Positions 1 through 11,581 of a stretch of DNA of 64,000 nt are shown here, piece after piece. The stretch's first letter is position 1; each line of letters begins with the position of its first letter. The position numbers and the translations under genes are program-made. The notes under the pieces were generated by a model. The model saw only the letters and a program-made list of their open reading frames with translations, made no database searches and was not told the DNA's origin. Source of the stretch: Hippasteria phrygiana. Lineage: Eukaryota; Echinodermata; Asteroidea; Valvatida; Goniasteridae. The DNA lies in the NCBI GenBank assembly GCA_037893225.1, contig JAZGUH010000075.1:248001-312000 (forward strand), read 5' to 3'.

Positions 1-199
1 TCACATGTTTAGTTAGTTCACGTTGTCAAAATCACGTTGGCAGATTGCGACCTGATTGTCTAAGTTTATTGCAGAAAATCTACCCATTTTGTATTTTCTT
101 CCTCCATGCAGTTTGTCACACAATATTTAAAAAACTAATAGAGCTTTCCTGTCTTTGTCAGGATGTGAATCTTCAATTCTTGCAGTGGGCCAATTTCAC

Positions 200-420
200 G
201 GCGATGCTAAGCACAACAATTTGCTTAGCATGAAAAATCTTCCTTGGTAAATACAGGATTACCAACCAAATTTTGATGTGAAGTGTATCGCTTGTGGCTG
301 GCATTCAGCTAGCTGTTTGCTTAGCATGAAAATTCCATGGCATTTTGGCTGGTAACCTGTTTTAACCAAGCAAGACATTCTAGTGCTAAGCAAATGTTTG
401 TGCTTAGCAGCTCCGTGAAA
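200..420. repeat. Dispersed GCTTAGCA-type repeat
   Basis: Several short units containing TTGCTTAGCATGAAA and its complement (GCTAAGCAAATG) lie here with a GGTAACCTGTTTTAACCAAG-like stretch. A diverged relative is visible at about 46035-46265. I see no coding potential. The first ~458 bases of the window otherwise hold nothing I recognise. Confidence 0.4.
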
Positions 421-984
421 TTGGCCCCAGCTGCAGCTACAGTTCAGTTAGTCTTGGTTCAAGACGTTGTTACGTATATACGCGATAACCGGCCGCCGCG
501 AGAGGGCGTTATCACGACAAACATAGGCCCTTTACGAAACGAAGCTAGAGGCTAGGCTTGGGCTACGTTTTTGCGGCTGCCATTTTGAAGCCTCATACGA
601 AATGACGAGCTTGGGCTAGGTGATGAAGCCCGAGGCTCCGTTTTGGGCCAAAATCCGAAGCCTTATCTAGCCTACCGAAGTGGGGCTGAACACAGGCTTG
701 ATGACGTCAGTGTGAAAAACTTTCAGCGAATCGCCATCTTGAAAACGAAAAAGAACAGTGTGGTGTGGTAGAATAGTACGGCCGTTGTGCGGCATCTCGC
801 TTTTATTTTCACCTTGTGTGCCAACATAAATGATTCTGACGGAGATGGGACAACTTGGGGCCAGCGGAGCTGAGCCAGGCAAAGCGAAATTTCAGTGTAA
901 GTAATTTTGGGATACATCAACTCGGTTGTTTTTGTTCAAGGACAAGTTCATCAACTTCATACTAGGCCCCTATACTATAACGTG

Positions 985-1429
985 TGTTAAGTGTAGGGCC
1001 CTGTTCCCTATTTATACATGCTATATAGGAAAAACATATACTTTTAGGTTATTGGAATTGCCAAACTAGTCAGCGACATTACAAACCAACAGGTATGCCG
1101 TAGATAAAGGGCAGGGTTCTAGCTTTTGAGGGAAATTTTGGGGTAAAGCGACGACAAAACGCAACGCGAAAATAAAGATGGCGACCACCGCGACGCACAG
1201 TAAACACGCAAAACCGCGTTGATTCACATGGCAACTGCCGTAAAGCGCGTAAGAAAATTGCATTTTTTACCCCAATAAACTGTTCAAAATTCCCCAAAAC
1301 GATGTCAATAGAAGTAAGATAAGTCTCCTTTAGGTTGAAAAAGTCATTTTGGAATGAGAAAAAAACCCTTGACTCTAATTTGATCAAACTAAAGAGGGGC
1401 CCTACACTACAGTCTATACACAATCGCCA
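985..1429. repeat. GTGTAGGGCCC element, diverged copy
   Basis: AGTGTAGGGCCCTGTTC near 990 and the inverted GGGCCCTACACT near 1398 bound a block that closely matches 26710-27149, including GGAATTGCCAAACTAG, AAACGCAACGCGAAAATAAA and CGCAAAACCGCGTT. It is a non-autonomous element. This copy has lost the outer GGCGATTGTG of its left end, whereas the 26.7-kb copy keeps it. Confidence 0.65.
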
Positions 1430-1443
1430 TGTTTGGGTAGAGC

Positions 1444-1599
1444 CAGCGCAATCTGGAGTCTTGCGCAGGTTTATTGTACTCCCTCCTGAGCTCATTTCCC
1501 TTTAAATGAAATCCATTCATAGGGATATGAAATCCATTCATAGGGATAAGAACTCAGGAGGGAGTACAATAAACTTGCGCAAGGCTCCAGATTGCGCTG
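1444..1599. repeat. Hairpin repeat (inverted arms ~47 bp)
   Basis: The arm starting CAGCGCAATCTGGAGTCTTG is matched in reverse by the arm ending CTCCAGATTGCGCTG with a few mismatches. The loop contains a direct duplication of ATGAAATCCATTCATAGGGA. This is consistent with a MITE or a replication-generated foldback. No gene. Confidence 0.6.
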
Positions 1600-4500
1600 A
1601 ACACATGCATTGTGCATAGGGGAATCCGGTCGCTGGGTTATGCATATGGTCTGAGGTCCTACACCAACTCACTGTTGCGTCACCTAGAGTTCCGAATGCA
1701 GTAGTGAGACAGAGCTTGAGTTTTAGAGAGGTTGAGATTTGTAACTTGTACATGCAAACATACGTGTTACCGGTGTAAGCATACACGTATGGAAAAAACG
1801 ATTTAAGTTGCATCTAGAACAGTAGACCTATCTGCTGCTCGTTTTGCCGAAATCCAATTCCTACATGTACACATCCGAGATTACTGACACAAGAGGCAGA
1901 GTTAGGATTGTGTGTTCAGTGACATCTGAATTCTGAAGGGTGGAGTTAAAAGAGATAGACTCAAATCAGATCTGTTCAAACAAAAGGCTAAGTTCTAACT
2001 TCTGTCTTAATTGAGTTTAATTTCTCTCTTTTAAAAAATCCTTTAGGAACGGGGTAATTTATAGGACTTTGAAGTGGATACGGTCAATACTTCAGAATTT
2101 GGGCGATGGACAGGGCTATACATCACAGGTACGTAATTATGTTGTGTCACATTATTACATATTTGTAGTTAACGTAATTTTACATGTGAAGAAAAAAACT
2201 TAACAGGCTTTCAAATGAAGCATAAACCCACTACTAAGTTATATGCTTATGTACAAATGAATGCTATCATGCTGACAATTTCTTCCCCTCCCCCCCAGAA
2301 AAAAAAAAATAATAATAATAAGAAGAAGAAATAGCTATTGCAGGTACTGATTTATCGGCATCATTTGACTTGTGTCAAAAGGTGTTTCCCTTTTTGTGGA
2401 TATCATGGATGAAAAATCTTTGAATTAACAAAAAATCCCAAATTCTCACATTTTAATACAATTTTACACATATTCCAGGGAGTTCAGTTAAGGTAGTTTA
2501 ATACATTGTACATTTTATTTGTTGCTTTTTTGAAAGGGCAATGATTATATTTTTGTTGCAAGTAGGCAGAGATTAAAAATCCAGACCGAGCAAAAACAGC
2601 CATGGATTCAGTTTTCATTTTAGCAGCAAATATTGCATTGTTTAAGTTTGTGATAATAAATATTTCACTTGTATCTGTTGTTAACAGGAACCAAGAGTCC
2701 TAAACCAGGCACCACAGCTGTCCTTCTGGCTTGCAGTTGTATGGGTATGGATAAGGTAGTTGGGTTGCAGTGGCACCACTTCATGCTCCAAGTAGAAATG
2801 GCACAAGTAATAGTGAAGCCAGCAGCTCATTCTCAAGTCCTTGGAAATCTGAACTCAAAGACGGATCCTATTTCTATGTATGTTTGCAGTGACCATTTTC
2901 ATTTATTGTTGAAAAAACAATAACAAACTAACACTTGCATGGTTGGCACACCCTTTTAATTTTGGTATTGTTGGAAAATTAAGCAAAAGAATATCAGAGG
3001 GACTGAAAGTGAGTACTTTTATGAAAGCCTGGCTCAAAAAGGCAAGTTAACATGAATATCTGAAGGCAGACAACATAATTGTTTACATTTTAGCAACTAT
3101 AAGGACTGATAGTGCAGCACAAGTTCAATGGTGTAGATGTAGGGGGGAATAATTATCCCCCACTTTTGGAATAGGGGCAGGGGTGTCCCACTGGATCACA
3201 GCAACAGTTAATATAAAGGGTCATTCTTTAAGTTTGTGGTACTCTTTTTTCCCACCCCTGTTACCTCTGATAAGCAATTGAATTTTGAAATTCTGGATGC
3301 ACCCTTCAACTTATGCCCTCTTTCTCCAGGAAAGCAAACTACCTGCCCAACAAGTATTAAAATAACAGTCATTGCTAATGCTACCCGAATGGTCAAATCT
3401 GCATTTAAGGCCAACAACAAAAAATAGTTCTTCCGATTTAATACGTGGCATTGCTGAGAATATGTAGGTGTCTACATGTAGTCAAGGTTTAAAGGTAGTA
3501 TTTAAAGCATTTTTCCCCGAAAAAATTGGGGCCATTAAAATAGGGTAGGGTAGGGTAGGGTAGGGTAGGGTAACCGGAAGCAGAACTATTTTTTTTGCCT
3601 AAACAGTTTACAGTGTGATGGTTGTGCCCCTCTATTTGATATCTATTCAGTGGTTAATTTGGACTCAATTTTTATTTTGCGTAATTGGCATATTTATGTT
3701 TTTGTCTTGTTTGTTCTAAAGTAAAAAAACATCTTGTAAAAACTTCACCTCTACTGATTTGGATTGGTGCTCCTCACATTGATGAATTTTCTGTGCCTGT
3801 TTTATTGGTCATTTTAAACTTGTTAAAAGCATCCTCAAATTCAAGAATGAATGGAGTACGTATATTAATTAATGAATAGAAGATAGAAATAATGGTCTTG
3901 CAGCTTCAGTTAGATTTAATTGAGGTTTTCAGGTTGTCAAAATCTATCCCACATCACACTTTGGACCCATACATTACCCATTTATATTCTCATTCCTAAT
4001 TAAACGTACAGCAAAAACACTATTTTTTATTGGAACACCTTTCCTAATCTTTCATAAATGACCAACAATGTTAAGAAGGTACATAATATATTGATTTTAA
4101 ATTATATTTACATTATGAGTTACCTCATAATGAAGTCTTGCTTTAAAAAGAACATATATTTTATTGATAAAATCATTTCAATTTGTATTGCATTGTAAAT
4201 TAAAGTGGCATATACTATAGTCAAACACCCTGTATAGTTAAATTATATTAAATATAAAATTGAAAACACATTAAATTATAATTTGAAAATCTTATTGAAT
4301 AAAATTCCTTTAATTTAAAAGTCAAGAAACCCAGTTGAGTTTAATTGGTATTGAGTATTTTATTGGTACTGATTTGCTGTTATGAGTTTGCAGTTAATTA
4401 CTGCAAATTGCCTTTAACTAAACATACATTTAACTTATAATTCTTGGTGGGGATGGACAGTATGGGTTATTACGAGGGTTGTGTATTAATTGTTGGTACT

Positions 4501-4693
4501 TCAAAGTGGTCCTGAAAATGCTTCGAATTACTGAAACGCAAGCACCCCACCTCCAAGACAATTTTATAAATATATAAAAAACAATCTAGAAGCATGCAGT
4601 ACTCACTTCACCAAACCCACTTCAACCGCCCCCTCCCCCAAAATCCCACTTATTAAAATAAATTTAATAACCAAAAGAAAATTCTCAGCAACC
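1600..4693. other. Non-coding interior of the 7.2-kb element
   Basis: AT-rich sequence with no ORF I can assign. It contains a (TAGGG)n pentamer run at about 3543-3571, an A-rich/AAT run near 2307-2330, and long stretches without motifs. A short open frame at 2669-2923 ends in a CSDHF string that recalls THAP domains, but it lacks the rest of the domain and I do not call it. Confidence 0.5.
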
Positions 4694-7060
4694 TTGTTGA
4701 TTAGTGAAGTTATATTTGGAACAAATTCAGTAAAATCTAACCTTGACTCTGTTCTGCTTAACAGGAGAAACAAGAAGATTGGTGGCTTGCTTACCAAGCA
4801 ACATCAACGCAGACAGAGACGCTTTAGACGCCCCAGGCCCCAGTCCACACCACCACCCCCTTCCAATACTGTAGTTAACCTTTCTTCATCATCCATATCT
4901 GACGCTGAACATAAACTTCTCTCAAAGGGTCTTAATTTTTGTCCTACTCCCCACACTGTGAACCAGGTAGAGCTCAGCCAAGATCTCACGGAATACTACC
5001 GTAGGATCCGTCTCCGAGAGTTTTTCCTTGATTCTGACCGATGTGACCCAGAACCGTTCCGTGTCAAAAGTACCTGGGTACCCCCCAAGAATCGTGTACC
5101 AGCCCTCGAGACTTATGTTCAAGTTGTCAGTTCTCAAGTCACTAACCCTGATAACTTTGTCCACAGAACTCATGACAATCTCCGCAGAGAGGAGCGCTTG
5201 GCGTTGAATGCCTTGCGCTCCCGTACTGATATCATCATCAAGCCGGCCGACAAAGGTTCAGCTGTGGTCATCATGGATCGTCATCAGTACATTGACCAGG
5301 CCCACCGCCAGTTGAACAATCATACTAACTACATCTGCCTTGACTCTGACCCCACAGGTACATTCTCCCAAGAGATACAACAGGTGCTGGACGATATGCG
5401 ATCACGTGACCAGCTGTCTAAGAAAGCTCATAAATTTCTCTCTCCCTCTGACTGTAGGACTGCCAGATTTTATCTCCTTCCAAAGATTCACAAGGCTGGC
5501 AACCCCGGTAGGCCCATTGTCTCTGGTAATGGTTCACCTACGGAACGTATCTCCCTGTTTATTGACAGTTTTCTCAAACCCCTCGTTCCACAGATGCCAT
5601 CATACATCCATGACACCCCAGACTTTCTGCGCAAGCTGGATGGAATCAAGAACAAGATTCCCAGCACAGCCATCATTTGGACTTTTGACGTTTCATCCCT
5701 GTACACCAACATCCCCCACGAGGAGGGTATTCGTGCTTGTTCCTCGGCCCTGGCCAAGGCAGGACACACAACCCCACCCATCAGTGATATTGGCACCCTC
5801 ATGAGACTTGTACTAACCAAGAACAATTTTTCCTTCCTAGGCAAACACTATCTACAGGTACACGGTACAGCCATGGGCACTCGCATGGCCCCCTCCTTTG
5901 CATGCCTCTTCATGGGCGACCTCGAAGAGCGCATGCTTGCCTCAGCACCATGTCGCCCCTGGGTATGGTGGAGATATATTGACGATGTATTTTTCATCTG
6001 GACCAGTGATCAGGACAGTCTGGAGACTTTCATTAATCACATTAATTCCTTCCACAGGACCATCAAGTTTACATCAGAGTATTCAGTGCATCAGACCAAC
6101 TTCCTGGATGTCACCATCCGCAAGGAAGACAACTCGGTAACCACTGATCTGTATTCTAAACCCACAGACACCCACCAGTACCTCCACTCCTCCAGCTGTC
6201 ACCCCAGGCATTGCAAGACAGGCATAGCATTCAGCCAGGCACTTAGACTCAGAAGGATTTGTTCTAATAATTCTGACTTTTCCCATCATGTACAGGTACT
6301 GAAGAATAACTTGGTTGCCAGGGGCCACAGCTCCCGCCAAGTTCAACGTGCTATCGCCAGAGCCAAATCTATCACCAGAGATTTTGCGCTCAAGAAAAAG
6401 ACACCTAGCACTAATGCCGACCCCAAGATTCCCTTGGTCACCACCTTTCATCCTAGTCTCCCTCCCCTTCGTAAAATAACTAATGACAACCATCATATCC
6501 TTCATACTTCAGATCGCCTTGCCCGTGCCGCCCCTGACAACCCAATATTGGCTTATAGGCGCCCCCGCAATCTACGAGACCTGATTGTTCGAGCCGAGGT
6601 CCCCACCTTGGCTGCATCCCCTCCCATACAGCATGGTACTTTTAAGTGCGATTCCAGGTGTGTTGTTTGCCAGACTCACATGCAGGAGTCTGACTCCTTT
6701 TCTGGCCATTCATCTGGAACTACTCACAGAACCAATGGCAACATTACTTGCAACACCTCTAATGTCATATATCTCATTTCTTGCAGGGTTTGTGGTATCC
6801 AGTATGTCGGGGAGACCAAGAACACGCTCAAGAAGCGTTTCTATGGCCATCGATCGACTGTAAACACCAAGAAAATTGACACCCCTGTTGGTCATCACTT
6901 CAACTTGCCTAACCATTCCATTTCTGATATGACTCTACAGGGCATAGAATCACTTTTCCACCGCAAGGACTCAGTTCGCCTCAGCCGAGAGAAAGTTTGG
7001 ATGAAACGTCTTCGGACTATTCAACCACATGGTCTAAACATCCAGGAAGGGAATGATTAA
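4694..7060 (+). CDS. Penelope-like element: reverse transcriptase + GIY-YIG endonuclease
   Basis: The 788-codon open frame encodes the single polyprotein of a Penelope-like retroelement. A basic, proline-rich N-terminus (about residues 20-60) is followed by the RT domain, with a KPADKGSAVV block near residue 180, a TFDVSSLYTNIPH palm block near 335 and the catalytic YIDD in WWRYIDDVFFIW near 425. A Cys-rich linker (CDSRCVVC, ~650) leads to a GIY-YIG nuclease of the Penelope type (VIYLISC..CGIQYVGET, then KKRFYGHRS, ~690-720). RT copies the element RNA, and in this family the nuclease is thought to nick the target. No internal stop or frameshift is visible. The true start may be elsewhere, because a good splice acceptor (CTGCTTAACAG) ends at 4764 and some Penelopes carry introns. 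A second copy at 47985-49655 is about 99.5% identical. The lineage within Penelope is not resolved. Confidence 0.93.
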   Translation: MLISEVIFGTNSVKSNLDSVLLNRRNKKIGGLLTKQHQRRQRRFRRPRPQSTPPPPSNTVVNLSSSSISDAEHKLLSKGLNFCPTPHTVNQVELSQDLTEYYRRIRLREFFLDSDRCDPEPFRVKSTWVPPKNRVPALETYVQVVSSQVTNPDNFVHRTHDNLRREERLALNALRSRTDIIIKPADKGSAVVIMDRHQYIDQAHRQLNNHTNYICLDSDPTGTFSQEIQQVLDDMRSRDQLSKKAHKFLSPSDCRTARFYLLPKIHKAGNPGRPIVSGNGSPTERISLFIDSFLKPLVPQMPSYIHDTPDFLRKLDGIKNKIPSTAIIWTFDVSSLYTNIPHEEGIRACSSALAKAGHTTPPISDIGTLMRLVLTKNNFSFLGKHYLQVHGTAMGTRMAPSFACLFMGDLEERMLASAPCRPWVWWRYIDDVFFIWTSDQDSLETFINHINSFHRTIKFTSEYSVHQTNFLDVTIRKEDNSVTTDLYSKPTDTHQYLHSSSCHPRHCKTGIAFSQALRLRRICSNNSDFSHHVQVLKNNLVARGHSSRQVQRAIARAKSITRDFALKKKTPSTNADPKIPLVTTFHPSLPPLRKITNDNHHILHTSDRLARAAPDNPILAYRRPRNLRDLIVRAEVPTLAASPPIQHGTFKCDSRCVVCQTHMQESDSFSGHSSGTTHRTNGNITCNTSNVIYLISCRVCGIQYVGETKNTLKKRFYGHRSTVNTKKIDTPVGHHFNLPNHSISDMTLQGIESLFHRKDSVRLSREKVWMKRLRTIQPHGLNIQEGND

Positions 7061-7425
7061 CTTTTAATTTTTCCCCCATTGTCATTTGTTTACAGATTAT
7101 CCTCCTGGCAAACCCTCTTGGGGTCTCTTGGCCAAATGGGGTTGTCTTACCATTTCCTGTTTATCTTTGCCACTAACCACATTCCTTTGTCCAATTCCCC
7201 AGCTTCAACCTTCATCCTAATCCCTCCCCGCATTCATCCTTACCCAAACCTCTCTCTTTGATGTCTACCCACTGCCATGCTCCCTTGCATCCCTCTTTTG
7301 TGTTTCTCCACCCACCCCCTCTTGCATGTGTGTTCCCTACATGTTTGTTTCTTGTACTCTGTCATTTGCCTTTGAGAAAGAACTTGCTTAAGTTCGAAAC
7401 GTCAGGCCAGCTAATTTTTTGATTT
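7061..7425 (+). mobile_element. Penelope 3' untranslated end
   Basis: C/T-rich sequence from the ORF stop to the point (GATTT, about 7425) where similarity to the second copy at 49.6 kb ends. It contains the hammerhead-like fold at 7368-7407. No pseudo-LTR copy of this end is visible upstream of the ORF, so the 5' boundary of this element is not defined. After 7425 the sequence returns to the host 7.2-kb element. Confidence 0.75.
7368..7407 (+). ncRNA. Hammerhead-like fold in Penelope 3' end
   Basis: GCCT (7368-7371) can pair with AGGC (7404-7407) as helix I. GAACTT (7380-7385) pairs perfectly with AAGTTC (7390-7395) around a GCTT loop as helix II. GAAAC and GTC follow directly, as in the stem-III-reduced hammerheads reported from Penelope-like elements. 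The expected CUGANGA box is only approximately present (TTGAGAA plus one extra A), so activity is doubtful. The identical segment occurs at 49600-49639. Confidence 0.45.
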
Positions 7426-7841
7426 GTATATTTCAGGTCCATTCAGTCAGTCAGCAGTTTGCAGCAGTTTTATTCATTCTCAGTAAAATTGCATGAGATA
7501 AAAATCAATACACTCATTTACGCACGAGTATTTTTTTCTTCAGTTTACCATTGACGCCGAGCCGATAACCGAATCGCGAAGCCACCGTCAACCGAAGCCT
7601 CCCGAAGCCTCCCGAAGCCTGAGCGTACGAAACGTTTTGGCTGCCATTTTGTTTTGCGTTGAAGCTGGGCCGAGCCGAGCCCGAGCCTAGCCCGAGCCTA
7701 GCCCGTAGCCTGAAGCCTCTAGCCTCGTTTCGTAAAGGGCCATAATAGCCGCGAACCGCCAGTTAGACTGGTTCCCGGTCCCTACATTGTCCTTCGGATT
7801 TCAAAAGTAGGGACCGGTAGCGGGTAATACATTTCGGAGGA

Positions 7842-9150
7842 ATTCCTCCGGTTTTATGCAAATGTTGCAGGTCAGGGATCATACCCACAATGCAACTGGG
7901 CCACGGTATAGTACGGCCAGTGTACGTGTGGTGATTATACGTCAGTGTATTATTTACATGTATATGAATAGATTTAGATTTCGTTTAGATTTTCGGTTAG
8001 GTCTAAAGGTATATTTTCGCAACCATTAACAAGAAGAGAGGCACTGCTTTTCATATTTGAAACCCATGCTGTTGAAATGCTTGAAATGTTGCCTTCGCGG
8101 AGCAGACACGATCATGATCATGACGATGGCGATTTTGCCTACAAAAACAAGAAGACTGTGAAGTGTGATGCTGGATATACGAGAACGATGGACTTGGTAA
8201 TATGGACTGGACTCGAGTCTCATCGTGTAGTGGCCATGTATACTGAAAGCAGCAACAACCATTTGCAGCCCGCTTAATTCAATCATTGGAGAGCAGATTC
8301 AAAGGGTAAGATGGAAAGATTTTACTTTATACCCCCACCAAAACCGGTCAAGAACAGCAAAATCTTGGAAAATAACAAACCCTCCTTGATAACAACTTTC
8401 TAAACATGTGGTACAACCTGTTGTTATATCAAGATTTATTTTAGCAAAATCTGTAAAAAATGAGGAAGAAGTCAACATGTATGATTGTGAACACTTTGAG
8501 TGGCTTTACATGGTGCCAAGAACTTCTAACAAAACCACAAACTTTCTTCCCCTATATATATTGCAATAAAATGTCCTAACAAAATTCTCAAAATTAAAGG
8601 TTGTGCCATCCAAGTGTTTATACAATTATGAACACAATAATGGATGGTTATTTTTCAAGATTTGCTGTTCCTTAACGATTTTGGTTGGGGGTATTAACCC
8701 TACAGTCCTGAATCCTCCAATTTTAATATGATTTTCCACACGCACTAGGGCATTAGGGACTTAGGGTTAAAGTAAAATCTTTCCGATGTGACAAATTTCT
8801 TTCATATTAAAACTAGTCTGAACTTATGTTAGTTATACAATAGAGAGTTCTATCTGAACTGATTGTCCAACTAGTGCTTACTCATGTTTCAGGCATCCAG
8901 TGCCAGTAGTTGTACAAAAACAACCCCTGACAAATAGTTGGAAGATATTCATTTTTGAAATCTTTTAACACTACCGATTCACTTGTTTGTTAAAGATGTG
9001 TTTGCACTTGCTCAGAAATAGATTTGCGTGATCAGGTGATCCTGTAGGAAAGACTTTACCTCCATTGTGATAGTGGTACAGTTGACTGATATAGCACTGC
9101 GCCATCAGGCAATAATGCATATCCACTTATGATAGCACCCGACTTATGCT
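7842..9150. other. Non-coding or unrecognised part of the 10.4-kb element
   Basis: Mostly AT-rich. Short open frames at 8026-8286 lie on opposite strands over the same bases, and neither resembles a family I know. A possible small exon with RHDHDHDDGD-type acidic/His residues sits at 8077-8277, but nothing supports it beyond openness. Confidence 0.3.
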
Positions 9151-9206
9151 ATGTATGCAAACAGCAGTACTGCTATTAATTTGCATAAATTTTATTTTTC
9201 TTCATG

Positions 9207-9660
9207 CAGATACGGTGCATGTGCCATTCAAGTCAGTGACAAAAGGTGCCTAACTATTGCAGATGAGCAACAGGACACCAGAGTGAAAGTGTTACGGATG
9301 GAAGATTTTTTGACATTAATGGGCATCTTGAACATTTATTGGAGAAACATGTGTGTGATGTTTTCGTCACAAAGCCCTATCAGAACAGTGTGACTCATAA
9401 TTGTGATTGATGAAGCCCAGTGTCCTTCATTAGGGGCAGACTTTAGACAAGATTTTAGAAAGTATCTAAACTGCAGTCACTGTTTTCAGGAGCATTTTTT
9501 CTTGCTGTCACTGCAACTGCCAAGTCTACAAAGAAGGAAGGAAATTTGTTCATTGATTGGAATGAAGTCCACCAGTTTCATAACATCCAGCATTGACAGG
9601 ACAAATATTAAGTTCAGAATCGAAAAGAGACCTCCAAAGCTTCATGCCGAATACCCTTTC
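9207..9660 (+). pseudogene. RecQ-like ATP-dependent DNA helicase fragment, frameshifted
   Basis: After a plausible splice acceptor (CTTCATGCAG, ending near 9208) the plus strand encodes pieces of a superfamily 2 helicase core. There is a motif II-like VIDEAQC near 9405, followed by GADFRQDFRK, which matches the WGxDFRxxY segment of RecQ proteins. An AVTATA string (motif III) near 9505 is in another frame, and SSIDRTNIKFRIEKRPP follows, like the SFxRxNL region. At least two frame changes (about 9390 and 9490-9540) and the absence of motifs I, IV-VI show it is a remnant. In a live protein this fold unwinds 3'-5' DNA. It lies inside the 10.4-kb TIR element, so it may be captured host sequence or the element's own helicase. 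Confidence 0.65.
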
Positions 9661-9846
9661 ATACTTGTGTTTAAATGCATCAATTTAAAAATGTTAAAAT
9701 ATGTTAGCAAAAGCTTGAATTCTATTTTAGATTTTACAGTATTATGCAATCGATTTCAGCTCTGAATTTTGCATGGACCACCCCCCCCCCCCCCCCCCCC
9801 CTCCTCTTGAAGGGCTTCGTATATAGCTTGCCTTTGCCATCTACTG

Positions 9847-9976
9847 CTTGAACACGGTGTCCTAGTCAGTCGATCAGTACTGATGTGAGTGCCCTCCCTC
9901 CCAAAAAAGATGTTTTCATACAGTTGTCCCAATATGAAAGAATCTGAAAGAAACTGACTAGGACACCGTGTTCAAG
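9847..9976. repeat. Short hairpin repeat (24-bp arms)
   Basis: CTTGAACACGGTGTCCTAGT at 9847 is perfectly inverted at 9957-9976. The arms flank an ~80-bp loop. No coding content. Confidence 0.7.
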
Positions 9977-9989
9977 GTTCGCATATGAT

Positions 9990-10143
9990 GCACGATATGG
10001 GGCAGAGGGAATCCCCCCCCCCCCCCCCCACCCCCACCCATTTTGTGTTGGTCATTGTGTTCCCTGAATCTCAGGAATTCTCTTCAGATGTCTGGGGGAT
10101 GATGGGGGGGGGGGGGGAGTTACTCCTCTGCCCCATATTGTGC
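9990..10143. repeat. MITE-like inverted repeat with C/G tracts
   Basis: GCACGATATGGGGCAGAGG (9990-10008) and the inverted CCTCTGCCCCATATTGTGC (10125-10143) enclose runs of C and G of 10-18 bases. A further poly-C run lies at 9781-9802. Such tracts are prone to length error in assemblies. Confidence 0.65.
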
Positions 10144-10710
10144 TGGTTATAAAGGTCTAGGTTCGACCTATTATTGATTAAAAACGAATGTCACTTTTTC
10201 ATTTGTTTTGGCGTGTTTTTCCTTCTGCTTTGTAATAAAAAATTATTGAATTTGTCTAAACATTCATGCTCTACTCAATTTGTATACTTTTGGTTTGTAT
10301 TTTGTTTTTCTGATGAGAAATCATATTGTTAGGCGCGACAAGCGAAGGGTAGATTAAGAAGCAAAGGGTAGATTAATCTGACCTCCAGGAAGAGGGTTGG
10401 GGCTTGTGTGCAGTTCCCGGGATTTTTTTGTAGGCCTACATGTAAAAAATTGTTTGATTCTTTGGCTGCTGGCGCACACGTACGTTCGAATACGTCCCTA
10501 AATTCGCGTGCCTTTTACTTAGCTTACATATTACTCCTTCCAACACATGTATTCTACCATATTTCAGCAAGTTTTCCAAGAATTTCATCGTGTCTGCTGC
10601 CTATGAAGTCGGTGAATCATTGGCTACGCTGCATTATTCGTAGTTTTCCGATAATTGTACTTGTACATTGTGCTCGAGATGTCGATTCTGCACGAAAATG
10701 TAAACATCTC
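10144..10710. other. Unrecognised sequence between helicase remnant and BEL element
   Basis: AT-rich sequence with a duplicated AAGGGTAGATTAA motif near 10347 and 10367. An open frame at 10408-10731 resembles nothing I know and runs into the LTR. ATCTC at 10706-10710 is the target duplication of the BEL element. Confidence 0.5.
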
Positions 10711-11581
10711 TGTCACTTGGTGCGCCGCTGAAGGAACGAGACGGAGTCTGTTTGGTTGATTCATTTACCCCATTTATTTGCACATCGCTGATGCAGGTGA
10801 AAACTAAAGAAAATATACAAATTCATATTAAATAATATAATCAAATAAGTACAAAATACACAATTAAACAATTAAACACAGGTTTAGGGGAACATCAGAC
10901 CAATTACAAACGGGCAGCACCTTATCAGCAATATTATCGATTATGAAGAATTACTGTAATCTATTAATTGTCCAAACACAGAAATCCATTATCATATAAA
11001 CTTACAATCGTTCCCGGGGTAAAGAATCATCAGCACACAGTGAGGTAAACGGTTGTAAAGCAGTATCGGTGTATACGGGGGTTTACGGTGGCATTCTGGG
11101 GTGCTGTACAAACAATATAAATATCAAATGAGTATATTATGAAGGCCTATTTAGGATAAGGGCGTTGGCTCCAAAGAATGTTCGAGTATATCGACGTAAA
11201 TTAAATTCCTATAATTTTCTAACCAAACACTATAGTAATAAACGTTAAGGATAAATGCTTGAGACGAATTAAATATTCAGAAATAAACGATACAAAACTT
11301 ATTAAAAGTACTTACAAATAGTTGGTTGCAGTAATGAGACGAGGTGAGTTGGTCGGGAGCGTGAACGCAACTGAATACAATTAATCTCCCACACGCCGGG
11401 TGGCAAGTGGGGAGACCGTGGTACGATGTATTACGCAATCATTCCTAAACGGGGTTGGTCGAGGGGAAACTTACGATATTTGAACTGTGACTTTATGCAA
11501 ATAAAGACTCCAAATATGGAAAATAGGTACTCGGAGGAAGAAAATCAAAGACTGAACAAATACATAGCGGCAACGATAACA
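10711..11581 (-). repeat. BEL 3' LTR (downstream in element orientation)
   Basis: An 871-bp direct repeat of 17128-18000. It is preceded in element sense by the G-rich polypurine-like tract at 11582-11591. Confidence 0.95.

Larger units (their letters stand above)
526..7741. mobile_element. 7.2-kb TIR element (GGCCCTTTACGAAACG ends) carrying a Penelope element
   Basis: The left end reads GGCCCTTTACGAAACGAAGC and the right end is the inverted GGCCCTTTACGAAACGAGGC. Both continue into subterminal GAAGCCT / CTAGAGGCT / GGGCTAGGCT motifs and a GGCTGCCATTTTG block, giving TIRs of roughly 100 bp or more. The sequence ATA flanks both ends (523-525, 7742-7744), so a 2-3 bp target duplication is possible but not certain. 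It lies inside the left TIR of the outer element. Short TSD and GGCCC ends would suit PIF/Harbinger-type elements, but I see no transposase, so that is only a suggestion. Much of the interior is AT-rich and non-coding, and the Penelope element is a later passenger. Confidence 0.65.

Noticed and set aside
2669..2923. Possible THAP exon ending in YVCSDHF
   Set aside because: Only the C..H string is present; the N-terminal cysteines, the FP and the W of a THAP domain are missing.
3543..3571. (TAGGG)n run as a telomere-like repeat
   Set aside because: The unit is five bases, TAGGG, not TTAGGG, and only about six units long in an internal position.
10160..10176. TAGGTTCGACCTA as a tRNA T-arm
   Set aside because: No acceptor, D or anticodon stem can be drawn around it.
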